Shown here piece after piece: positions 1-9,900 of a DNA stretch of 64,000 nucleotides. Origin of the DNA: Pseudomonas putida. Lineage in GTDB: Bacteria > Pseudomonadota > Gammaproteobacteria > Pseudomonadales > Pseudomonadaceae. The DNA lies in assembly GCF_028682635.1 (NCBI RefSeq), contig NZ_JANHLK010000001.1, forward strand, positions 186,001-250,000, read 5' to 3'. The notes below the pieces were generated by a model that did not search any database, was not told where the DNA came from, and saw only the letters and a program-made list of their open reading frames with translations. Each line of letters opens with the position of its first letter. Positions within the stretch are counted from its first letter, which is position 1. The position numbers and the translations under genes are program-made.

Positions 1-125
1 TGCGTGATCAGGTCGGCCCGCTCAAGGCCCGCCTGTTGTGCGACAGCGGCGTGGACCTGGATCGCCTGAATGAGCTGCGCGACGGCCTGGATCACTTGTT
101 GGGGCAGATCAAGGCGCTGTCGTAG
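1..125 (+). CDS. C-terminal end of an unidentified protein (partial)
   Basis: The window opens inside a plus-strand reading frame that stays open to a TAG at 123-125. The last 40 residues are charged and leucine-rich and look like the tail of a helical protein. Codon use is typical of the GC-rich neighbours. Its last 17 bases overlap the 3' end of the convergent hybrid kinase gene. I do not recognise the family from so short a piece. Confidence 0.5.
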   Translation, partial: RDQVGPLKARLLCDSGVDLDRLNELRDGLDHLLGQIKALS

Positions 126-2445
126 CCGGTATCCATACATCCAGCAGGGCGGCCAGCTCTTCTCGACGAAAAGGTTTGGCCAGGTAGTCGCTCATGCCCG
201 CCGCACGGCAGCGTTCGCGCTCTTCGGACATGGCGTTGGCGGTCAGGGCGACGATGGGTAACTGCGGCCAGCGACCGCTGCGACGGATTTGCCGACTGGC
301 CTCATAGCCATCCATGACCGGCATGTTGCAGTCCATCAGCACCAGATCGAAGTCGCGGCTCTCCAATTGATCCAGCGCTTCGGCGCCGTGCGCGGCGACG
401 ATCACGTCGCAACCGAGTTTGCCCAGCATGCCCTTGGCCACCAGCTGGTTGACCGGGTTGTCCTCGACCAGCAGCACCCGCGCCCGGCGCTGCGCGAGGG
501 TGGCATCGACCCGGGTATCGCTGGGGGTGTCGGTTTGCACCAGGAGGATTCGCTGCAAGGTCTGGTGTAGCGCATTGCGTGCCAAAGGACGGGCCTGCTG
601 CTGCAAGGGGGCGAGGGCGCTGGCCTCTTCGCTGGGCAGGAAGCTGCCGTAAGCGGTCACCAGCAGGATCGGCGCGCGGATGGTGGGGCGCAGGTTGAAC
701 AGGCACTCGGGGCAATCGGTGATCAGCACATCGGGGTCCAGACCGAGCAATGAGTCATCGATCGTACGCTGTTGATAATCGAGCCCCCAACCAGGCAAAA
801 CACTTTTCAGCAGTTCCGCCAGGCCGCTGCCGGCGGCGGTAATTGCCACGATTTTGCCCTGCAGGGGGGGCGGGGCCAGTGCCCGGGTATGACTGGGCAG
901 CGGCAGTTGCGCGCAGAACTGGCTGCCGAAACCGGCTTCAGAACTGATGGTGAGGCGACCTTGCATGGCTTCGCACAGGTTGTAGGTCAGGGCCAGGCCC
1001 AAGCCGGTGCCGCCGAATTGTCGGGTGATGCCGGCACCCGCCTGGGTGAAGGGCTGGAAGATCTTGACCTGCGCCTCCCGCGGGATGCCGATGCCCGTGT
1101 CGCAGACTTCGATGCTGACGCCATCCTTATAAGTCGACAGGCGCACATCGACCCGGCCGAAACGGGTGAACTTGAGCGCATTGGACAGCAGGTTGCTGAC
1201 GATCTGCCGCACCCTTGTCGGATCGCCGAGCACCAGCGCAGGAAAGTCCGGGTCGATCAGGCAGGTCAGTTCGACACTCGGCGCGGCGTTCTGTGACAGC
1301 AGGTTGGCGGTGTCCTCGACCAGCGAGCCCAGGTCGAACGGGATGTGTTCGAGTTCGAGTTGGCCGGCGTCGAATTTCGACAGGTCGAGGATATCGTTGA
1401 GCAACTCCACCAGGACTTTGCCCGAGTCATGGGCGATGGCCAGCTGTTGCTGTTGCTCGGCATTCAGCGGGCCGTCCAGCGACAGCGCGATCATGCCCAG
1501 CAGGCCATTGAGGGGCGTGCGGATTTCGTGGCTCATGTTGGCCAGGAACACCGAGCGCGCTTCGGCCATGTCCAGGGCGGTGCTGCGAGCGACCTCCAGC
1601 TCCTGATTGGATTGACTGAGCCGGGCATTGATGGCCTTGAGCTCGGTCGTGCGCGCCGACACGATGTTTTCCAGCTGGGCAAGATAGTCGGTCAGGCGAT
1701 TTTCGGCGTTGCGTCGCTGCTGGATTTCGGTGGCGATGTTTTCGAATTGCTGGTTGGCAACTTTCACCAGCACGCCGATTTCGTCGTTGGCGTGTCCCGC
1801 CGGGCATTCCAGCGACGTCGGCTCGGAGTTGCGTGGATCGCGGCCACTGAGTTCGCGGATGACCCGCACCAAGGGCTTGGTCAGCATCACGTAGAACAAC
1901 GCCAGGAGGATGCCACTCAGCAGCAGGCTGCGGGCGAAACCGTTGATCAGGGTGACCTCGGCCCGGCGCAGGAAGCGGTAGCCGAATGAGTAAGTGTCGA
2001 CGTCCAGTTGCAGGGTGCCCAGGGATTCGCCGGGCAAATGATCCAGGTACAGGCGGTCTTCGAACTGCCGATTGGCCCCGAATAGCAGGTCACTCAATAC
2101 CCGATAGCCGCTTTGCAGGCCGGGACGCTTGACGTTGGCCAGGATATTGCCGTTGTTGTCGGTCAGCTTCGCGCCGATGATCGCGGGCGAGCGCAGCAAG
2201 CCCAGGGTCAGTTCCTGGGCGAGTTCGGCGTCGATGTTGTAGGCGATGCGCGAGGCGGGGTTGTGGCTGATTTCGAGCAGAGACAGTATTTCACGGTTGA
2301 TGGAGGCGTCTTCGCTGGCATAATCGATGCCTATTTGCAGCACGCTGAGCAGCATACCCAGGACGAAACCGACCAGCACGGTGAGCCGCGCCTGTTTGTA
2401 AGACAGGCGGTTGGTGAACTTGATATCCATGGGGTGCTGAATCAC
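109..2445 (-). CDS. Membrane hybrid histidine kinase/response regulator
   Basis: This is an inner-membrane sensor kinase with a C-terminal receiver. Two membrane segments lie near residues 20-40 and 170-190 and enclose a periplasmic domain of about 120 residues. A HAMP-like linker and coiled coil follow, then the phosphoacceptor H-box (ANMSHEIRTPLNG, His near 306), an ATP-binding domain with N, G1 (DTGIGIP) and G2 (FGGTGLGLAL) boxes, and a receiver with the phosphorylatable Asp in LVLMDCNMPVMDG near 705. No Hpt domain is present, so phosphotransfer would need a separate Hpt protein. I chose a GTG start at 2445 because AAGGA lies 8 nt upstream; an ATG at 2472 has no ribosome site. The sensed signal is unknown. 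Confidence 0.9.
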   Translation of the reverse strand: MIQHPMDIKFTNRLSYKQARLTVLVGFVLGMLLSVLQIGIDYASEDASINREILSLLEISHNPASRIAYNIDAELAQELTLGLLRSPAIIGAKLTDNNGNILANVKRPGLQSGYRVLSDLLFGANRQFEDRLYLDHLPGESLGTLQLDVDTYSFGYRFLRRAEVTLINGFARSLLLSGILLALFYVMLTKPLVRVIRELSGRDPRNSEPTSLECPAGHANDEIGVLVKVANQQFENIATEIQQRRNAENRLTDYLAQLENIVSARTTELKAINARLSQSNQELEVARSTALDMAEARSVFLANMSHEIRTPLNGLLGMIALSLDGPLNAEQQQQLAIAHDSGKVLVELLNDILDLSKFDAGQLELEHIPFDLGSLVEDTANLLSQNAAPSVELTCLIDPDFPALVLGDPTRVRQIVSNLLSNALKFTRFGRVDVRLSTYKDGVSIEVCDTGIGIPREAQVKIFQPFTQAGAGITRQFGGTGLGLALTYNLCEAMQGRLTISSEAGFGSQFCAQLPLPSHTRALAPPPLQGKIVAITAAGSGLAELLKSVLPGWGLDYQQRTIDDSLLGLDPDVLITDCPECLFNLRPTIRAPILLVTAYGSFLPSEEASALAPLQQQARPLARNALHQTLQRILLVQTDTPSDTRVDATLAQRRARVLLVEDNPVNQLVAKGMLGKLGCDVIVAAHGAEALDQLESRDFDLVLMDCNMPVMDGYEASRQIRRSGRWPQLPIVALTANAMSEERERCRAAGMSDYLAKPFRREELAALLDVWIPATTAP

Positions 2446-2589
2446 TTCCGTTTTCCTTCGCTGCTCAAGCATAGTCGATCATGCAGGGTGTTCCCATGAG
2501 CCCTGCCATAGGGCGGTTGACCGTTCATCGAACGCTGTATGTCGTATCTGTATCGCCATCATTACTGTGAACGTGCCCGAGGAGAAGAC

Positions 2590-3480
2590 GTGGATTCCCG
2601 ATTGAATGCTTTTCTTGAACGTGCCGATGCCGTTCTGGCCCGTATCGAACCGCTGCTGCCCACCCCTCGGCAAGCCATCGACTGGACCCATTGCCTGGCT
2701 GCGCGCTGGCAGCGCGAGGGACGCAGCGGTTTTCTGCTGCCGCTGCAGGTCAGCCTGGACATGCGCCTGAGCGACCTGATCGGCGTCGATCGCCAGGTTG
2801 AGCAACTGGGGCGTAATACCCGCCAGTTCCTCGATGGCATGCCGGCCAACCATGCGCTGCTCTGGGGTTCGCGCGGCACCGGTAAATCGTCGCTGGTGCG
2901 CGCCTTGCTGGCCGAGCACGCCCAGGCCGGTCTGCGCCTGATTGAAATCGAGCGCGATCACCTGGCGGACTTGCCGCGGGTGGTCGAGCAGATCGCCAAG
3001 CTGCCGCAGCGTTTCGTGCTGTTCTGCGATGACCTGTCTTTCGAGTCGGGCGAAGGCGATTATCGCGTACTCAAGAGCGTACTCGACGGTTCGCTCGAAC
3101 AGGCGCCGGACAACGTGTTGCTCTACGCCACGTCCAACCGTCGCCACCTGGTGCCGGAAAAGGAAAGCGATAACGAAAACTGGAAACGCGTCGATGGCGA
3201 ATTGCACCCCAGCGAGGCGGTGGAAGACAAGATCGCCCTGTCGGACCGTTTCGGCCTGTGGCTGTCGTTCTATCCGTTCACCCAGGAGCACTTCCTGAAC
3301 GTGGTCGAGCACTGGATCGGCCAGTTGGCCGACAAGGCCGGCCTGCCGTGGCAGCGCACCGAAGAGCTGGACATCCTCGCGGTGCGCTGGGCCACCGGGC
3401 GGGGCAATCGCAACGGACGTTGCGCGTATCAATTTGCCCGCTATTGGGTGGGGCTCAAACTGTTGGAGCACAAGGCATGA
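2590..3480 (+). CDS. DUF815-family AAA+ ATPase
   Basis: This is a cytoplasmic P-loop ATPase of the DUF815 family. The Walker A motif GSRGTGKSS lies near residues 93-101 and Walker B is VLFCDDLSFE. The conserved DUF815 signatures around ATSNRRHL and the SDRFGLWLSF segment can be read. I chose the GTG at 2590 because AGGAG sits 5 nt upstream; the frame stays open back to an ATG at 2539, but that ATG lacks a ribosome site. The stop overlaps the ATG of the next gene in an ATGA, implying translational coupling. The family's cellular role is not settled. Confidence 0.85.
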   Translation: MDSRLNAFLERADAVLARIEPLLPTPRQAIDWTHCLAARWQREGRSGFLLPLQVSLDMRLSDLIGVDRQVEQLGRNTRQFLDGMPANHALLWGSRGTGKSSLVRALLAEHAQAGLRLIEIERDHLADLPRVVEQIAKLPQRFVLFCDDLSFESGEGDYRVLKSVLDGSLEQAPDNVLLYATSNRRHLVPEKESDNENWKRVDGELHPSEAVEDKIALSDRFGLWLSFYPFTQEHFLNVVEHWIGQLADKAGLPWQRTEELDILAVRWATGRGNRNGRCAYQFARYWVGLKLLEHKA

Positions 3481-3959
3481 TCGATTTACAAAACAGCGGC
3501 CAGGGGCTCGAGGGCTACGGCATGCTGCACGCGCAGCTGGAATCCTTGCTGGCAGACGAGCGCGATTTCATTGCCAACGCCGCGCAGTTTTCGGCGTTCC
3601 TGTTCAATCAGCTCGAGGGCTTGAACTGGGCCGGGTTCTACCTCAATCGTAACGAAGAGCTGGTGCTGGGCCCGTTTCAAGGGCAGATCGCCTGCGTGCG
3701 GATTCCGTTCGGTCGGGGTGTGTGCGGCACGGCAGCGGCGACCTTGCAGACCCAGCGGGTCGAAGACGTGCACGCGTTTGCCGGGCATATCGCCTGCGAC
3801 AGTGCGTCGAACAGCGAACTGGTGGTGCCCCTGGTCAAGGACGGTCGCCTGATCGGCGTACTCGACCTCGACAGCCCGCAACTGGCGCGTTTCACCGCGC
3901 AGGATCAGGCCGGTATCGAGCAGCTGGCGGCTATCTTCCTGCGCCTGACCGACTGCTGA
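3477..3959 (+). CDS. msrC: Free methionine-(R)-sulfoxide reductase (GAF-domain fRMsr)
   Basis: This 160-residue single GAF domain protein reduces free L-methionine-(R)-sulfoxide. All three cysteines of the fRMsr family are present: Cys73 (IACVRI), Cys83 (GVCGTA) and Cys107 (HIACDSASNSE, the expected catalytic position). Motifs GLNWAGFY and LDLDSP also match. The ATG overlaps the stop of the DUF815 gene, so the two are probably co-translated. The stop codon abuts the stop of the convergent HD-GYP gene with no gap. The open frame extends further upstream, but only the ATG at 3477 gives the family's normal N-terminus. Confidence 0.92.
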   Translation: MIDLQNSGQGLEGYGMLHAQLESLLADERDFIANAAQFSAFLFNQLEGLNWAGFYLNRNEELVLGPFQGQIACVRIPFGRGVCGTAAATLQTQRVEDVHAFAGHIACDSASNSELVVPLVKDGRLIGVLDLDSPQLARFTAQDQAGIEQLAAIFLRLTDC

Positions 3960-6905
3960 TCAGCCTTTCAAGCCTGCCTTGACCAGCAGGCTTGAGGTAT
4001 CCACGGCATCGATCTGCCCTGGATCGAGGAAGCGCCGGGCGTACTGCAGATAGATCTGTGCGTTGATGAACAGCTCGAACAACTGCGGGTCGATGTGCGC
4101 ATCCCGGCACATGTTGGCCATGATGCCCAGCGCTTCGCTCAGGGTCTTGGCTTTCTTGTAGGGGCGGTCGGCGGCGGTCAGCGCCTCGAAGATATCGGCA
4201 ATCGCCATCATCCGCGCCGGCAGGCTCATCTGCTCACGCTTCAAGCGTTTCGGATAACCCGTGCCGTCCATTTTTTCGTGGTGGCCGCCGGCGATCTCCG
4301 CGACATTGCCCAGGTGTTCGGGGAAGGGCAGTTGGCTGAGCATCAGGATCGTCTGCACCATGTGGTGGTTGATGATGTAGCGCTCCTCAGAGGTCAAGGT
4401 GCCTCGGGTTATGCTCAGGTTGTAGAGTTCGCCGCGGTTGTACTTGTAGCGCGGGACATCGAGCTTGAAACCCCAGGGGTTGTCCTCGGCAATCAATTCG
4501 GCTTCGGCGCGTTCGAACAGATGCTCGGGCCGGTCCGCCAGCAACGCCTCGCGGACCGGCAGCGTGGGTGCCGGCGTACGCGCCTGGCGCTGGTTTTCTT
4601 CCCAGGAAACACCCAGCCGGTCATCCAGGGTTCGCATCCAGGTGCGATGCGCGATGCTGCGCAGGCGCTGCAGGTCGGCTTCGGCCATGGCCTCGCCGCC
4701 CAGGTTGCAGCGGGCGATGAAGGCGAAATCGTCATTGAGCGCCGTCAGGCTGGCCTCTCGCTGTTGCGCCAGCTGTTGCTCGTTGCCACCTTGGGCAATG
4801 GCTTGCCAATAGTCGATCCAGGCATCGCGCTTGAGCACTTCGAAGCGGGTGCGTATTTCGTGGATGCGGTCGTTCAGGGTTTCCAGTTTGGTGGCTTTGT
4901 CGACCACGTATTCCGGGGTCGTCACCTTGCCGCAGTCGTGCAGCCAGGCGGCGATGTGCAGCGCCTCCCACTCATCGTCCGTGGGCTGATAGCCGCGAAA
5001 GGCCGGGTCCTGGCTGGCGGCCGCCGCCTGGGCGAGCATCAGTGTCAGGGCCGGGACTCGCTGGCAATGGCCACCGGTGTAGGGGCTCTTGGCATCTATC
5101 GCGCCGGCCAGCAGTTTGATGAAGGCGTCCAGCAGCTGTTTTTGCCGGTCTTGCAAGCGCTGGCTTTCGATACTCACGGCGGCCGCACCGGACACCGCCT
5201 GCAGGAACGCGATGCGGTCGGGACGCAGTTTGTCCAGGTCGCTCTGGTTGCCGCTGTCGGCCAGCAGAAACACCAGCAGGCCGACGGTTTCGTTGTGACG
5301 ATTGTGCAAGCGGATGCCGATCAGGTGAACCCGGGGACAGGCCATGGCCAGCAGGACTTTCTGCAGGTCTCCCGCCTGTTCGAAGCCCAGGTGGGAGACG
5401 ACGTTGTCGGCCGTCGATAGCTGCTGCAGCCAGGCGGGGCTGTGCGCATCATGAAGCCCGTGTGCGCTGAGGTCGAAAGACGACAGAGTTTGTGCCGTGT
5501 CGTTGATCACCAGGCCCTGGGGTTCCATAAGATCGCCATCCCCTTCGCGCAGGTAGATCAGGCCGGCCTGGGCCTGGCCAATCCTGACCGTTTCAAACAG
5601 CACCCGCTGCAGCAATGGGGCAAACCGGGTCTCGGCGCTCAGGCTGTCGGTGATCTGGAAGAAGCTCGCCAGGGTGTCTTTCATGCGCGCCATGGACAGG
5701 CTCAACTGGTCGACCTCGAGCACCGGAGAGCGGCGGGCGGCGGGAAAATTGAAATCGAAGCTGCGAATGGCATCCGCCTCCTGCACCAGGGCGCGCAGGG
5801 GCTTGACCAGGATCCTGGACGTCAGCCAGCCCAGCGGCACGCACAACAGCAGGGTCGCCAGGGTAATCAGTGCGCCTTGCCAGCGCATGCGATAGGCGTC
5901 GGCAAGCAATTCATCTTCCGGTACCAGCGTCGCCAGTTGCAGCCCCTGGGGGCCGCCTTCCTGCATGCTGCTGCGGGCAACGATCCAGCTACGGCCCATG
6001 GCCGTCAGGCGATTGCCGGCCCCGGGGCTGTCGAGCAGTGTTTTCAGCGCGGGACTCAGGTCGGCGGCCTTGGCCAGGCGGGCGGTTTGATCGTCGACGA
6101 TCAGGCGACGACTGTCGGGATAAGCGATGGCATTGCCCTGGGCATCGAACAGGACGATCTCGGTCGCCGGTGTCACCACATGTTTGGCCAAGGTGGCCGA
6201 GAGCTCGGCCAGGGTCAGGTCGGCAGCGATCACCGCATGCTCGCCGCTACGCCGTGCCAGGGTGGTGCCGACATGGTGGGTCGAGAAAAAGACGTAGGGT
6301 TCGGTGGTGATCTGGTCGACATCCTGGCTGGCACTGGTGAACCAGGCCCGGCTACGCGGATCATAGGTTTCGTCGAGATTGTCCTGACGACCGAGGAGCG
6401 TCAGGTCCTGATCGAAAAACAAGGATTGCGAATGCACCTGGCCGCTGCTGTTTCGCTCGATGCTCCATACCTGGTAGGCCGCGGTATCCGGGGCCTTGAG
6501 CAGCGCTTTCAGGTCTGGCGTGCGCAGCGGGCGAACCATGAAAAAGTCACCGTTGTCGTATCCCAGGTACAACGAAGCCAGGTCGGGGTTGTCCTTGAGC
6601 GACTGGCTGAAAGGCCGGAGCAGCGCCAGGCGCTGTTGCAGGTCGAGGGCCTGGGCTGCGGGGTTGTGCCGCAACAGGCTCAGCAGGTGTCGAATCGGCT
6701 CATAGGTGGCGTGCAGGTCCAGGCGCACATCCTGCTCGATTCGACTGAACAGCTTTTCGCTGCTCGAAAGAATGATCTGAGTGGTTTGCCGGTAGTGGAA
6801 AATGCCCAGCACGACCCCGGTCAGCAACAGCAGCAAAGTGAACATCACGCTGATATGAACGTGCAGGGGAAATCGCCGTTGATCCGGGCGCAGTGGGCTG
6901 GGCAT
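3960..6905 (-). CDS. Membrane HD-GYP cyclic-di-GMP phosphodiesterase with Cache-like sensor
   Basis: The predicted protein has 981 residues. An N-terminal membrane helix is followed by a large periplasmic Cache-like domain, a second membrane helix (ITLATLLLCVPLGWL), a HAMP segment, a GAF-like region, and a C-terminal HD-GYP phosphohydrolase with HD in AAWLHDCGKV and the GYP loop in GGHHEKMDGTGYP. The expected reaction is hydrolysis of cyclic di-GMP. About 200 residues separate HD and GYP, much more than in compact members such as RpfG. I chose the ATG at 6905, with GGAG 8 nt upstream. The gene lies 48 bp after the BvgS-like kinase gene and in the same direction, so it may be the output partner of that operon. 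Confidence 0.9.
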   Translation of the reverse strand: MPSPLRPDQRRFPLHVHISVMFTLLLLLTGVVLGIFHYRQTTQIILSSSEKLFSRIEQDVRLDLHATYEPIRHLLSLLRHNPAAQALDLQQRLALLRPFSQSLKDNPDLASLYLGYDNGDFFMVRPLRTPDLKALLKAPDTAAYQVWSIERNSSGQVHSQSLFFDQDLTLLGRQDNLDETYDPRSRAWFTSASQDVDQITTEPYVFFSTHHVGTTLARRSGEHAVIAADLTLAELSATLAKHVVTPATEIVLFDAQGNAIAYPDSRRLIVDDQTARLAKAADLSPALKTLLDSPGAGNRLTAMGRSWIVARSSMQEGGPQGLQLATLVPEDELLADAYRMRWQGALITLATLLLCVPLGWLTSRILVKPLRALVQEADAIRSFDFNFPAARRSPVLEVDQLSLSMARMKDTLASFFQITDSLSAETRFAPLLQRVLFETVRIGQAQAGLIYLREGDGDLMEPQGLVINDTAQTLSSFDLSAHGLHDAHSPAWLQQLSTADNVVSHLGFEQAGDLQKVLLAMACPRVHLIGIRLHNRHNETVGLLVFLLADSGNQSDLDKLRPDRIAFLQAVSGAAAVSIESQRLQDRQKQLLDAFIKLLAGAIDAKSPYTGGHCQRVPALTLMLAQAAAASQDPAFRGYQPTDDEWEALHIAAWLHDCGKVTTPEYVVDKATKLETLNDRIHEIRTRFEVLKRDAWIDYWQAIAQGGNEQQLAQQREASLTALNDDFAFIARCNLGGEAMAEADLQRLRSIAHRTWMRTLDDRLGVSWEENQRQARTPAPTLPVREALLADRPEHLFERAEAELIAEDNPWGFKLDVPRYKYNRGELYNLSITRGTLTSEERYIINHHMVQTILMLSQLPFPEHLGNVAEIAGGHHEKMDGTGYPKRLKREQMSLPARMMAIADIFEALTAADRPYKKAKTLSEALGIMANMCRDAHIDPQLFELFINAQIYLQYARRFLDPGQIDAVDTSSLLVKAGLKG

Positions 6906-6953
6906 GCAGGTCACTCCGTGATGGTTAACACACTGCTCCGGGTCCAAGCATAG

Positions 6954-9900
6954 TTAAGGCTCGGGTATTGTGCCTTTGTCGTTTTGTCCGATTTGTTGCA
7001 GCAATGCCTGTTCCAGTTCGAGCAGGGCGCGCTCCACGGCGTCGCAGTATTTGGCAACGTTCTCAGGGGAGAAGCGCTCATGGCAGGTGGCTTCGAGCGC
7101 CTCGCAGCTGTCGATCAACCGGGTGGCCTGAACGATTCGGGCGGCGCCCTTGATTTTATGGGCTATGTCGAGAAAGGCCTGCGGGTCCGGGGTGTCGGAC
7201 AGTGCCAGCAGTTCCTGTCGATCCAGGCGGTTGCTGTTCAACAGTTCGGTCAGCAGGCGCAGGTCCAGCGCCGGGTCGCCCCCGGTCAACAAATGCAAGC
7301 CTTGCAGGCTGAAGGCCGGGGCCACGACCCTGGGCTTGATTTCCTTTATTCCCTTGATGCCCGTGACCCATTGACTCAAGGCGGCCAGGGACAGGGGCTT
7401 GAACAGGCAGTCGTCCATCCCGGCCTGTTTGCAGCGTTGAACTTCTTCCGGCTGAGCGTTGGCGGTAAAGCCCAGGAGGGTGCAGCGCGGCTGTTGAGTG
7501 TGTTGTTCGTGTCGACGAATGGCCTGGGCCAGTTCATACCCATTCATGACTGGCATGTTGCAATCGGCGACCACCAGGTCGAAGGCGGCGGATTTCCATG
7601 CGTCCAATCCAGCCTGGCCGTCCGCCGCGACGCTGAATCGATGACCCAGGAACTCAAGCTGCTGGCACATCAGCAAGCGATTGGCCGCGTGGTCGTCGAC
7701 CACCAGCACATTCAAGGGGATTGTCGCGCAGTAGATGGGAGGCTCGGCGGTTTGCACCCTGGAGTCGCGAGGCAGTGTGGATAACGGCAACGAAATCCTT
7801 ACCCGGGTACCGACGCCCGGCTGGCTGCTCAACTGCAGGCTGCCGTTCATCATTTCGCACAGGCTGCGACTGATCACCAGTCCAAGCCCGGCACCGCCCC
7901 GTGCCGACTGCCCGGTATTGGCGGCTTGAGCGAAAGGTTCGAACAGGCGTTGCTGATCCTCATGACTGATCCCCGGGCCGCTGTCTTCGACCAGCAACAG
8001 CATGTGCGCCCGGTCAGCCTCGCTGCTCAGGTCCAGGGTCACAATAATCCTGACCTGGCCGTGCTCGGTAAACTTGATGGCATTGCTGACCAGGTTCGAC
8101 AACACCTGCTTGAAGCGCAGGGGATCGAGCAACACGTCGATAGCCGGATTGGCCGGGTTGAATTGCAGTTGCAACTCGAGTCCCTTTTGCCGGGCCAGCC
8201 CATCGAAGATACGCGCTACCGACGCCACGATTTCCTCCGGGTTGACCCGTTCCGGGTTCAGGCTCAGGTGCCCGGACTCGATGCGCGCAATATCGAGAAT
8301 GTCCCCGATCAGTTCCAGCAGGTCCTTTGCCGAGTGGTACGCCACATCAATGGCGGGACGATCCGGGTGGTGTTGTTCGATGCGCTTGAGCGTCAGTTCG
8401 AGCATGCCGATGACGGCATTCATCGGGGTGCGGATTTCATGGCTCATGGTGGCCAGGAACGTGCTCTTGGCCCGGTTGGCTTCGTCGGCGCGCTCTTTGG
8501 CGCAACGCAGGTCATCGAACAACTGCCGCCGTTCGCTGATGTCGATCCAGCCGCCAATGATGCCTTGCACCTCACCGCTCGAGTCGCGGTAGGGAAGAAT
8601 CCAGTGATAGATGGTCAACCGGCGACCGCCAATGTGCAGCGCACGGTCAAGGATCATCGGCGTGCCTTCGGCCACCACACGCTGGTAATCGGCCTGGTAC
8701 TCGCGCGCTTCGAAGGCGTTACTCATGGTGCCCTGGATCACGCTTTTGCCGATCACGTCTTCGCGTTTTGCGTTAAAGGCGCGCAGGTAGCTGTCGTTGC
8801 AACTTTGCAGCAGTCCTTGACGATCACGCACATAGATCGGGTGAGGCGTGCCGTTGACCAGTGAACGCATGAACTCGAATTGATCGTTCAGCGCTCGTTC
8901 GGCCGCCTTGCGCTGGTTGATCTGGCGCCGCATGTAGGCGTTCCAGGTCACGGAGATCAGCAAGAGCAAGCCGGCGCCGATCACGATCTGATAGAACACC
9001 CGCTGATATTGGCGCCAGGTGTTTTGCGAGGAGGCCGAATAGCCGCGCCAGCGACTGTTGATGACGCCCAGCTCCTGCGGCGCGATGCTCAACAGTGCCT
9101 TGTTGAGGATGTCATTGAGTTCCTTGGCCTCGCGCCCCGTTGCCAGGGAGAACGCCGCCTGCTGGGTGCCTATGGTGGTGCTGATTTGCAGCTCGGTTTC
9201 GAACAGTTGCGAGGCGATGAAGTAGTTGGCGATCACCAGTGAATTCACCGCTCCTTCAACCCGGCCTTCGGCGAGCATTTCCACGGCGCTGAAGGCGTCC
9301 GGGGTCTGGATCAACCTGATCTGCGGGAACTCGCTGCGCAGATAGTCCATAAGCGGGTTGCCGCGGGCAATGGCCAGGCTTTTGTTCTTGAGCTGTGCAA
9401 GGTTTGTCGGACTGTCGTGCGCCTTGCGTGTCAGCAGGACATAGGAGTTCTGCAGGTACGGGCGGGTAAAGTTCAGCAAGGTATCCCGTTGTGCACTAGG
9501 GAGCATCGCGGCGATCAGATCGGCTTGATCGGTGTTGATTCGCTTGATCATGTCGCTGTCGCTACGGCTGCGCTGAACGTCGAAGCGCAGGCCGGTGCGC
9601 AATCTGATCAGCTCAAGCAAATCCGCGGCAATCCCGCGAAAGTTACCGGCACTGTCAAAAAACGTCAGCGGCGCATAGGCCTCATTGACGACCACCCGGA
9701 CCACTGGATGTTGCGCCAGCCAGCGCTCCTCACTGTAACTGAGCTGCAGTTTTTGATCGGTGAGCAGGATATCGCTCCCGGCGCTCCAGCGTTTGGCGAT
9801 GTTTTCCCGTTCGCTGGCGGGGATGGCCATGAGCGTCGTATTGATGATGGCGAGCAGTTGAGGATTGTTCCTGTGCACGGCAAAGCTGAAACCATGGGCT

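Noticed and set aside
2479-3471. Long minus-strand open frame opposite the DUF815 gene
   Set aside because: It is the antisense shadow of a GC-rich coding sequence with a good ribosome site and P-loop on the other strand.
4095-6953. Long plus-strand frames across the HD-GYP gene
   Set aside because: Glutamine/valine/glycine-rich shadow frames without domains; the minus strand has the full HD-GYP architecture.
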